Assembly: GCA_017964325.1 (NCBI GenBank)
Contig: JAGCSE010000106.1
Coordinates: forward strand, 1-10,074
Direction of reading: 5' to 3'
DNA: 10,074 nt
DNA from: Victivallales bacterium
GTDB taxonomy: Bacteria; Verrucomicrobiota; Lentisphaeria; Oligosphaerales; Oligosphaeraceae
The translations under genes and the position numbers were made by a program. The notes beneath the pieces are model-generated. The model was not told the origin of the DNA, searched no databases, and saw only the letters and a list, made by a program, of their open reading frames with translations. Position 1 is the stretch's first letter. Each line of letters opens with the position of its first letter. Of this stretch, positions 1 through 6,995 are shown one piece after another.

Positions 1-3000
1 GAGAAATCGCCGTTTTCATCCCAGCAATTTATAGTCTTCGTATCGGAAATCACCATCCCTTTTTCTTGCTTAAAATTAATGGTTCCTATTGTTCCGTCAG
101 GATACTCCACGATGGTCTTGACACCTTTCTCACCGCAAATCACCTTGTAATCCAGACGCAATGGTTCGCCATGAACTGCCGTCTGCGTTGCTTGTTTGAG
201 TATGAACTGTGCAGCACCGTTTTCATGAAGCAGACGCGAAGCGACGGAATCCTTAAGTTCTTGGTCTTCAAGTCGTTTCATTTGGTCTTTCAGAATGGAG
301 GCGAGCTTCTTCGGCTTATGCGTCGCAGGACGAAACGTCAGCAGGCAGATTTCCTGCGGTTGCAGCGTCTGTGTCCAGTCGATACTTTTTTCGGCGAAGC
401 CAAGCAGCACTTCGCCATGTTCATTCAACCGCGAAACTTCACAGAGATTCTCTACATAAGCCAACGGCACGTTCTTGCAGGTAAATGTCTGGTAGTTGTC
501 GCTGTAGTTGACGATGGCCATCAGCAAATCGCCCTGCGGATTCTTCCACAGCATCGATTGGACGGACGGCAGCGTGACGTTATGCGGCGACCGCAGATGC
601 CACGTCGTCGTAAACGGTTCCGTTTGAACGGTATTTGGCACTTCTCCCAGCAGTTCGCCCAACACCATGAACTCCTTGGCGGCCTTCTGCAACGCACCGA
701 GGCGGATAAGATATTCGAGATGGTCGCGGTGGTTGGCGTCCATGATCCATTCGCCGTTCCAACCGAGCTGGCAGCCCCACAGGAAGTCGCGGCCTTGGTT
801 GGCGCGGAAGGCGGCGAAATCGTCTTCCGCGTACATCGGGCTCGTGAAATAGATGGCGTAGCCGCTATAGACGGCGGTCATGGCGGGCACGTCCTCCTGG
901 TTGCGCTGCACCCACGTCAGATAGCCGTCGATGTTGTCCATGTACGGTTCGGCGATGTTTTCCGTTGTCAGCGTCACGCCCTTTTCGGCGGCCATCTTCT
1001 TGATAGGCGTCAGCATGGCGCGATAGCCGTCGCACCAATGGCGGCCGCCGCCGATCGGATGGTTGTGCGTCGGATCGAAACAGAGCTTCGGCGCGGCGGC
1101 GCCGATCTGGTCCAGATAGATGCCGTTCACGCCGCATTCGTTCATCAATCGTGAGCAGATTTCCTGTATCTTGTTCTGCCACTGCGTCGTGAACGGGCAG
1201 TTCGGAACAAGACGTCGTTTGGAAGCGTAGATTTCAATGTAAGGCTCGCCCTTTTCGTTCTTTGCGGCGGATTTGATGCCTTCCGTCGGGAAGCTGTCGA
1301 TGTCCATGTCCCACAGACGGCCATTAATATAAGGCATGATCAACTGGCCTTTTTCCTTCATGCGGGCGGTCGTCTCCGCGAAGCCGTCCTTCGTCGGGAA
1401 ATAGTTCGGATAGGAATGGTCGAAGGGGATCTTATGCCAGTTGTACCAATGGGTCGCGAACGGGACGCGGCCGTTGACGCGTTTATCCAAATCGACGAGC
1501 GTCTTCTCGACGTTTTTCGGCTCGCCGCCGAGGCACATCCAGAAGCCGTTGTCAATGAAACGCTTCGGGAAATCCGTGCGCTGCGCGATAGGGCCTTTCG
1601 CCGTCCACGGCTGCCGGATGGCCCACTTGCGGTATTTCTTGGCGGCCTGCCACCAGTCACCGTGATAAAGGCTGACGACGACTGGGAAATCAGTCGCGAA
1701 CGCGGCTCCCGGCTGCCCCATGTTCTCCGCGTATGTCATGAAGGAGATGTCCTGCTTGGAGGAGATGGAAATGCGTTTCGGGCGGGCCGCGCCGTCATGC
1801 GCCCCGAAATAAACGCCTGTATCACCTAAATTGAACGCCATGAACTGCATGGGCGCGACAGCGCACGGATACATGAAACTGACTCCGGTGCGATTGTTCT
1901 TGAAAAGACGCGCCCCCCAGTTGCCGCCGGGCAATAAAGCGTCACCCTTCCCGGGCTCGAAAACCTGTCCAAGCGAAGGATATTCGGATGTCCACAGACC
2001 GTAGATTTTGCTGCGGTTGGCGAGCGACATGCGGAACTCGAACTGCTTTTCCATTTCATTCCACGTCACGTCACAAGACACGTCCAATACGTCTTTTTCA
2101 TCGCCGATGGCCAGATTCTTCCAAGTGAAACGGATACCGTTGGCGGTCTTCTCGCAGACACCCTGCGCGGCGTCGCGGTTCGTCAGTTTCACGGCCGGCA
2201 GACTGTCATTGACAGGAGCGCTGAACAACGGATCCTCCACGACGCCTTCACCGTTTTTGGTCTGTTTCGACAGATCCAGCTTACGGAACTCCAGAACCCA
2301 CAGCCCCGCGTATTCGGGCCGTGTGTCGAAGAAACGCGTCCCGTTGGTCTTGTCAACAAGTCCTTTGCAGGCAAAGCCTTCCGACGCGTCCGCAAAGACA
2401 AGCCGTGCGTCCGCCGTGTCGATCTGATAATCGCTTGTCAGCGCAAGTCCCGATTTGTACGGTTCTTCCGTCATCGCCGCCGCCTTCGCTTCGGTACCGT
2501 TCACCGTTTCGATTTTCAGCGTCGCGTCTTTTCCGAGCCAGCGGGTGAACCATTCGTTGTCATCGCTGGCAGGACCGAAATACAGGCTTCCTGAACGAGA
2601 TTCACGGTTCTGGCCGACGGACATCATCATGCGGCTATGGCTGACGTAATAGACGAATTCATCTGACGCATCCCAGCAGGTAAGGTGTTTGCCGCTGACG
2701 CCCATCGCCTCGTCGTTCGTGCTCAGCAGGCCCCAATCCATCGCGCTGATTCCAGGCCCCTTCACGCCTTTTTCACGCATCGGAATGACGGTCATCGGCT
2801 CGCCTGTGACAAAATGCGTATAGTATTTGTCCGCTCGTGACAAATGCAGGAAATGCAGTTCGTTCCATTCGATAGGCTGGCCGTCGCCGCGTTCGACATC
2901 GACCGTCACATCGATGACCGGCGAATACGCCGTATAAATATAATGGTAAACGGCATGCAGCTTGTCGGGCGAGTAGTTCATGCCGCTCTTGTAGCCAGTT

Positions 3001-3599
3001 TTCGCCTCGACGACGATGCGCAGCGGGCTCTTGAAGACGACTTTCGCCGTCGCCTCGTCATCGGCCATGATCGTGTATTGGCTATGCGTTTCACGATTGA
3101 AGACGCGATCCAGCAGATGGGCCTTCGTGTCCGTGTAGCCGGATGAACAGTAGCGGATGTTCTGCGGCATGCCGCCATGGCCTTTCAGCGGATGCTCCAA
3201 CTGGAAATACGTCGTTCCGATGACGATACAGCCGTCGCGTTCTTCGCAGGTCAAATCCGTCTGCGGCCAATCAAGTGTCGGCATCGTGGATTTGATCTGG
3301 AAATGGCGGACGTTCCCTGCCTCCGTGATACCAGGCATGAGCCATGAAATGATCGGTTGCTTGCCGCTTTTGTCCCGCACGGCGGGAACTTCCTGCAGGA
3401 AATTGCCACGATCATCCGTTTCAATGACTTGGAACGGCTTGTCGCCGTCCAGCAGCCATTGTTCCTCCACAGGCCTGCTGACGACCTGTTCGAACCGTTC
3501 CGTACCGTTGTTGCGGACGTTCACCTGCAACGCCTCATGCGCGAACAACGCCCCCGCGCAAAGCATTGTGTTTATGCAGAATAGCAGATTCTTTTTCAT
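1..3599 (-). CDS. Secreted DUF6259-like glycosidase-type protein, C-terminus cut by window edge
   Basis: This reading frame is open for 1199 codons from ATG at 3599 and runs off the left edge, so the C-terminus is missing. The start is preceded by AAAGGA about six bases upstream. Residues 1-20 form a signal peptide (MKK, a hydrophobic core, then ALFA before His21), so the protein is exported. The first ~650 residues look like beta-rich sandwich modules. A TIM-barrel-like region follows, with THWYNWH, MPYINGRLWD, GIYLDQIGAA around Asp830, a Cys-Phe-Asp-Pro/Gly-Gly-Gly stretch just after it, and TTENIAEP with Glu880 and Glu884. This pattern matches my memory of DUF6259 proteins, a large uncharacterised glycosidase-like family. 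Asp830 and Glu880 as nucleophile and acid/base are inference. Beyond the barrel is another beta domain. It is the second gene of an operon, 20 bp after the 932-aa gene. The substrate cannot be read from the sequence. Confidence 0.85.
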   Translation of the reverse strand, partial: MKKNLLFCINTMLCAGALFAHEALQVNVRNNGTERFEQVVSRPVEEQWLLDGDKPFQVIETDDRGNFLQEVPAVRDKSGKQPIISWLMPGITEAGNVRHFQIKSTMPTLDWPQTDLTCEERDGCIVIGTTYFQLEHPLKGHGGMPQNIRYCSSGYTDTKAHLLDRVFNRETHSQYTIMADDEATAKVVFKSPLRIVVEAKTGYKSGMNYSPDKLHAVYHYIYTAYSPVIDVTVDVERGDGQPIEWNELHFLHLSRADKYYTHFVTGEPMTVIPMREKGVKGPGISAMDWGLLSTNDEAMGVSGKHLTCWDASDEFVYYVSHSRMMMSVGQNRESRSGSLYFGPASDDNEWFTRWLGKDATLKIETVNGTEAKAAAMTEEPYKSGLALTSDYQIDTADARLVFADASEGFACKGLVDKTNGTRFFDTRPEYAGLWVLEFRKLDLSKQTKNGEGVVEDPLFSAPVNDSLPAVKLTNRDAAQGVCEKTANGIRFTWKNLAIGDEKDVLDVSCDVTWNEMEKQFEFRMSLANRSKIYGLWTSEYPSLGQVFEPGKGDALLPGGNWGARLFKNNRTGVSFMYPCAVAPMQFMAFNLGDTGVYFGAHDGAARPKRISISSKQDISFMTYAENMGQPGAAFATDFPVVVSLYHGDWWQAAKKYRKWAIRQPWTAKGPIAQRTDFPKRFIDNGFWMCLGGEPKNVEKTLVDLDKRVNGRVPFATHWYNWHKIPFDHSYPNYFPTKDGFAETTARMKEKGQLIMPYINGRLWDMDIDSFPTEGIKSAAKNEKGEPYIEIYASKRRLVPNCPFTTQWQNKIQEICSRLMNECGVNGIYLDQIGAAAPKLCFDPTHNHPIGGGRHWCDGYRAMLTPIKKMAAEKGVTLTTENIAEPYMDNIDGYLTWVQRNQEDVPAMTAVYSGYAIYFTSPMYAEDDFAAFRANQGRDFLWGCQLGWNGEWIMDANHRDHLEYLIRLGALQKAAKEFMVLGELLGEVPNTVQTEPFTTTWHLRSPHNVTLPSVQSMLWKNPQGDLLMAIVNYSDNYQTFTCKNVPLAYVENLCEVSRLNEHGEVLLGFAEKSIDWTQTLQPQEICLLTFRPATHKPKKLASILKDQMKRLEDQELKDSVASRLLHENGAAQFILKQATQTAVHGEPLRLDYKVICGEKGVKTIVEYPDGTIGTINFKQEKGMVISDTKTINCWDENGDF

Positions 3600-3619
3600 G
3601 GGAGTCCTTTTGTTAATCA

Positions 3620-6418
3620 TTAATCATTAAGTTCATAGACATGTACTTCAAACGGCTTGAAATCGTCTTTCAGGCCGTTTGCGCAATCCACCGTACGATT
3701 TTCAAAAAGCACTTTCGCCGTCTTGAATCCTTTAATATCAATAGCGGCCTGCACGGCTTCCGTGGAGGAATTGCAGACCAGCAAGATTTTCGGGCCGTCG
3801 TTGTCTTTCAATAGGCATGTGACGGACGGATGCTCCAAGGCATCCGTCTTCGGGCCTGAAAGGATCGTCACGGCAGGCTGTTCCTTCGCATGGCGTGAGC
3901 ATAGTTGATTCTGTATGGAAGCGAGTTCGCCCGCGACGGTGGTGATTTCACGCCAATGTTCGGGCGTGCTCGTGACGCCGTGATTCTGGTTGTAGCCGCC
4001 GTATGTGTACCACGTGATGCCATGGGCGCCGTGGATGATGGAAAGATAGCTCATGGCGCGCAATTCGTCGAACGACGGGAAGCGTTTCCAGCCCCATCCG
4101 TCGAAATGCTGGATGATGGCCCAGATGGTCTTCACGGGGGAGCCGTTGCGGGAAAGATCGTCGTAGATGGTCTTCATGTCGCGAATGACGGTGGGGACTT
4201 CCTTCGCGTCCGGCTTGTCTTCGCGAACAGGATAAATCTCCGGCATGAAGGAGTCCGTGGAGCCGATGAACGCCTCGTAATGGCTTGCACCGCGCGGCCC
4301 CGTGCCGTCCGCCTGCGTCGTAAGATGCGCATTGTCAAGTGAATGGCAGATGTCATGGTTGCGCTTCACGTCTTCGGGGGAGAAATACGTATGCGTGTCG
4401 TCGCCGATGTACCATGCGAGAATGGACGGATGGTGGCGTTCGCGGATGATGTTGTTGATCATGTCGCTGCCGGGCGTAATCCACAGCTTGAAGCCGTATT
4501 TGTCCGCCGTGTTGAGGAATTCCGCGAAATCCGCGTTGCGGCTCGCATTGTAGGTGTGGGCGAAATTGAAACCAGCGGCTTTTAAATCCTTAAATGCCTT
4601 GTCGATATTATGGCCGTTGAATTCGCGCTTCCAGACGGCATAGAGCCCGATTGGGAAGAACGGTTTGCCATCGACAAGCACGAAACCGTCATCACGCATT
4701 GTCACGATGTTCTCCGTTGCTTCTTTATCATAAAGGATAAGCCGTGAATCTTGGAAACGCTTGCCGGAGTAGTCTTTACCTTCCACTTGAAAACGATGGA
4801 CATTGGATTTCGCGATGGCTTCCGCCGGTTTCGGCCCGTCGAACGCGATAACATCCAAATCGAAATATTCATTCTTTTTGAGATTCGGCACGTCAAAGCC
4901 GAATTGGATGACCACTGCAGCCGCGTTTGCAGGGGCGGCCAACGTAATCGCTTTTTCCGTCCATTCCGTCAACGGCTTGCCATAGCGGATGATGATCGGC
5001 TCGCCGATGGGCTGCATACCATCCGTCAGCCATTTGATATAACTGCGGTCGTCCGCGCTTTCCAAGTTGTTGTTATGGCGAATCTTGTAGCGAAGCGTGT
5101 AGATTTCGCCGCCTTTGACGGCAAGCGGCTGGGACTTGAAGTAGAAACTGCTGTCTTTTTCATCGGACAGGCGGGTGACGCGGACGGCCGACTTCGAATC
5201 TTCCAAGTCAATCCGTTTCAGCACATTCTCGTAATTATGGAACGACCATGTGCGCGGCGACAATGACGGCGGCAGCGGTTTCAATGGCTCTTCTGGCTTG
5301 TAGCTGACGATGCCGCCATTGCGTGTGGTTTTCGCCGTAATATCCACATCGTCAAGCAGATAACGGACGGTCGGCCATGAAATGATGGCGTCTTCCGTCA
5401 ATTGGAAACGGATTTCGGAGGCCGGATCTTGATTGGGCGACTTGCTCAACATATTGATGCATGGAGACTTGTCGATGCTGTAGGTCCAATTCTTATCGAT
5501 GCGGTCATCAATTGTGACGGACTTCAGTCGTGGCGTGGTACCGTTGCTTCTCATGATAGCTTTATAACGGCACCATGAATGACCATTAGGAAGATGAGAT
5601 CTACCGGGATGTCGTCCTGTATCATCCGCATCGAAATTAACGAATTTCGTCCATTCGCCAGGTGTTCCATTGTTGTCGGGAGCCGTTGATCTCAAAAACC
5701 TTAAGGAACTACCTTCTTGTCTTACGGCATTACAGGCCATATCGACATAGCCTTTATTTGTAAAATATGGTAGCGACACGAAGGAACCTTCTTTATAATA
5801 TGGATGCTTCTCCGTCTTCTGGACGATGGAGACTTCCGAAATGGCCATGTATTCGCCTTCGGGAACGTTTGGGACGTCGAAACCGACGAAGAACTGCGCC
5901 TTCACGGCATCCTTCGGCACGGCGCCGTCGATGAACGAATCCTGCCAGTCCTTGCTGACGAGTTTGAAGCGATAGCGGAAATCGTCGCCAAGCTTGTTTC
6001 CATCCTTGTCAAACCACCGGACACACATTTTATAGCTGTCCTTATGGCCCGACGGGTTGTGCAGCGGGAACGTGCCGGTTGCGCGGATTTTGATCGTAAG
6101 ATCCGATCCGCCAATGACATCGAACGGCTTTCCGGCAAGCTCCCACGCCGTGTCGCTGTTCGTTTTCTCCATGCCGATGTAGGCGGCCTTTTCCCCGAAC
6201 ACGGTCCGCGCGTCCATGACAAGTTTATTTTCGAAATTGCTAACTTCCCAATTCTCAAGTCCTTTGGAGAAGTCATCGGAGAAGACAACATCGCCTTGCC
6301 GATCAAGCTCGACGGCGCCGTCCTTTATCTTCAGATGGTTGTTTTCCAACAACGGCGCGGCATGTGACACGATGGCCAATGAGCAAAGTCCGATGCACAA
6401 TTGCTTTATCAGTTTCAT
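3620..6418 (-). CDS. Secreted multidomain glycoside-hydrolase-like protein (beta-sandwich modules plus TIM barrel)
   Basis: A complete 932-aa protein. The ATG at 6418 follows a clear GGAGAAG ribosome site, and residues 1-20 are a signal peptide ending SHA|A. Domains in order: a carbohydrate-binding-like sandwich (about 45-200, starting VVFSDDF); a beta domain with the pattern CRYKAIMRSNGTTPRLKSVTID (284-304), typical of lectin-like exported modules; a second copy of the first sandwich (about 390-526); a TIM barrel (about 578-845) opening with FVLVDGKPFFPIGLY; and a short C-terminal beta domain. The barrel resembles clan-A glycoside hydrolases. At strand 4 it has AWYIGDD (Asp673, Asp674) where relatives often have an ADE-type acid. 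At strand 7 it has WAIIQHFDGWGW (766-777) with no obvious glutamate, so activity may be altered or use other residues. The family is not recognised more precisely. It is the first gene of an operon with the DUF6259-like gene and probably acts on a glycan outside the cytoplasm. Confidence 0.85.
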   Translation of the reverse strand: MKLIKQLCIGLCSLAIVSHAAPLLENNHLKIKDGAVELDRQGDVVFSDDFSKGLENWEVSNFENKLVMDARTVFGEKAAYIGMEKTNSDTAWELAGKPFDVIGGSDLTIKIRATGTFPLHNPSGHKDSYKMCVRWFDKDGNKLGDDFRYRFKLVSKDWQDSFIDGAVPKDAVKAQFFVGFDVPNVPEGEYMAISEVSIVQKTEKHPYYKEGSFVSLPYFTNKGYVDMACNAVRQEGSSLRFLRSTAPDNNGTPGEWTKFVNFDADDTGRHPGRSHLPNGHSWCRYKAIMRSNGTTPRLKSVTIDDRIDKNWTYSIDKSPCINMLSKSPNQDPASEIRFQLTEDAIISWPTVRYLLDDVDITAKTTRNGGIVSYKPEEPLKPLPPSLSPRTWSFHNYENVLKRIDLEDSKSAVRVTRLSDEKDSSFYFKSQPLAVKGGEIYTLRYKIRHNNNLESADDRSYIKWLTDGMQPIGEPIIIRYGKPLTEWTEKAITLAAPANAAAVVIQFGFDVPNLKKNEYFDLDVIAFDGPKPAEAIAKSNVHRFQVEGKDYSGKRFQDSRLILYDKEATENIVTMRDDGFVLVDGKPFFPIGLYAVWKREFNGHNIDKAFKDLKAAGFNFAHTYNASRNADFAEFLNTADKYGFKLWITPGSDMINNIIRERHHPSILAWYIGDDTHTYFSPEDVKRNHDICHSLDNAHLTTQADGTGPRGASHYEAFIGSTDSFMPEIYPVREDKPDAKEVPTVIRDMKTIYDDLSRNGSPVKTIWAIIQHFDGWGWKRFPSFDELRAMSYLSIIHGAHGITWYTYGGYNQNHGVTSTPEHWREITTVAGELASIQNQLCSRHAKEQPAVTILSGPKTDALEHPSVTCLLKDNDGPKILLVCNSSTEAVQAAIDIKGFKTAKVLFENRTVDCANGLKDDFKPFEVHVYELND

Positions 6419-6576
6419 GATTATCTTCTCCGTTTAGCTGAGACCACTGTGACTACTGGGACTTCTGGGACGGGCCTTCATGACCATAGCCAGACGGCGC
6501 ATGAATCTTTTCCAAACGTCCCATATGTCCCATAAATCAATACTGCTTTAAACTGCCCCTCATTTCATGATTATCT
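6413..6576. repeat. Pair of identical 14-bp direct repeats
   Basis: The 14-mer TTTCATGATTATCT occurs at 6413-6426 and again at 6563-6576. The first copy covers the start codon and ribosome-site spacer of the 932-aa gene. The second covers the last codons of the pyrophosphatase-like gene. The 136 bp between them contain the inverted array of 9-bp units. The match may be a target-site duplication, a relic of a local duplication, or chance. Confidence 0.5.
6439..6532. repeat. Inverted array of 9-bp TGGGACNNN / GTCCCANNN units
   Basis: Four consecutive 9-bp units lie at 6439-6474: TGAGACCAC, TGTGACTAC, TGGGACTTC and TGGGACGGG. The last two TGGGAC cores (6457-6471) are complementary to GTCCCATATGTCCCA at 6518-6532, which gives two 6-bp stems separated by a 3x3 internal loop. 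Nested inside, TTCATG (6477-6482) pairs with CATGAA (6500-6505). No T-run follows on either strand, so this is not a standard intrinsic terminator, although it lies between two transcription units and could still act as a stop or an mRNA 3' end. A small non-autonomous mobile repeat or a protein-binding array are the alternatives. Confidence 0.6.
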
Positions 6577-6931
6577 CTATCTGAAAGTATCGTTCCTGAA
6601 AGGCCACCTGCCGGGCGATTTCTTCTTTTGTGAAGCTCCTTCCGACTGGCGCTACAACCCACTTGTCCTCAACGTCATCCAGTCTGTGAATAATGGCGAT
6701 CAGAATACCCGTGTATTCTTTCACAGCCTCATCCACGCCGAGCAGATAGGCGTCCTGCTCTTCGCCGTCGCCTGCCATCACGCCCTGTACATATCCGTAA
6801 TTCACCGAATAGCGCATGTCCGGATATTTCGGATGCGCGCTGCCCAGCGGCCGGTCTATTGTGACTGTAACAGAACTGCCAATCTTCCATTGGTCGTTTA
6901 TAACTATATGTTTAGTATGACTCCATTCCAT
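6560..6931 (-). CDS. Compact inorganic-pyrophosphatase-like protein
   Basis: 123 residues are predicted from ATG at 6931. A GTG at 6988 would add 19 hydrophobic, unconserved residues, but a TATAAT box lies between the two, so I prefer the ATG even though it has no good Shine-Dalgarno sequence. The sequence carries the landmarks of cytoplasmic family I pyrophosphatases: TIDRPLGS, VNYGYVQG, DGEEQDAYLLG, then LDDVEDKWVVAP. It is shorter than the ~175-aa Escherichia coli enzyme. The loop before NYGY is reduced, the second aspartate of the usual D-x-D-x-x-D metal signature is glutamate, and the C-terminal Tyr-Lys substrate contacts are absent. A similar short form is known from anaerobic Firmicutes by my recollection. 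Hydrolysis of pyrophosphate to phosphate is the family reaction, but the substrate of this form is uncertain. It lies downstream of the Schlafen-like gene. Confidence 0.75.
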   Translation of the reverse strand: MEWSHTKHIVINDQWKIGSSVTVTIDRPLGSAHPKYPDMRYSVNYGYVQGVMAGDGEEQDAYLLGVDEAVKEYTGILIAIIHRLDDVEDKWVVAPVGRSFTKEEIARQVAFQERYFQIEIIMK

Positions 6932-6955
6932 TTTTTGTTTTTCGAAAAATAAAAA

Positions 6956-6984
6956 ATTATAATATGGAATAATAGAAATTCCAA
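6956..6984 (-). promoter_or_regulatory. Candidate promoter of the pyrophosphatase-like gene
   Basis: On the minus strand TTGGAA (6984-6979) and a perfect TATAAT (6961-6956) are separated by 17 bp. Transcription would begin near 6949, giving a leader of about 18 nt before the ATG at 6931. This arrangement excludes the upstream GTG at 6988 from that transcript. The block is strongly AT-rich, so chance matches are possible. Confidence 0.45.
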
Positions 6985-6995
6985 TCACATTCTCA

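Noticed and set aside
66..1154. Long plus-strand open frame of 362 codons
   Set aside because: It lies antisense to the DUF6259-like gene, has low-complexity Arg/His/Val-rich sequence, and has no ribosome site or recognisable domain.
3613..3630. TTAATCA tandem duplication at the end of the 932-aa gene
   Set aside because: There are only two and a half short units around a stop codon in AT-rich spacer, which is readily due to chance slippage with no evident role.
5804..6367. Plus-strand open frame of 187 codons
   Set aside because: It is a shadow of the N-terminal half of the 932-aa secreted protein.
6457..6532. Intrinsic transcription terminator
   Set aside because: The hairpin has a 46-bp loop, an internal mismatch bubble, and no following T-run on either strand.
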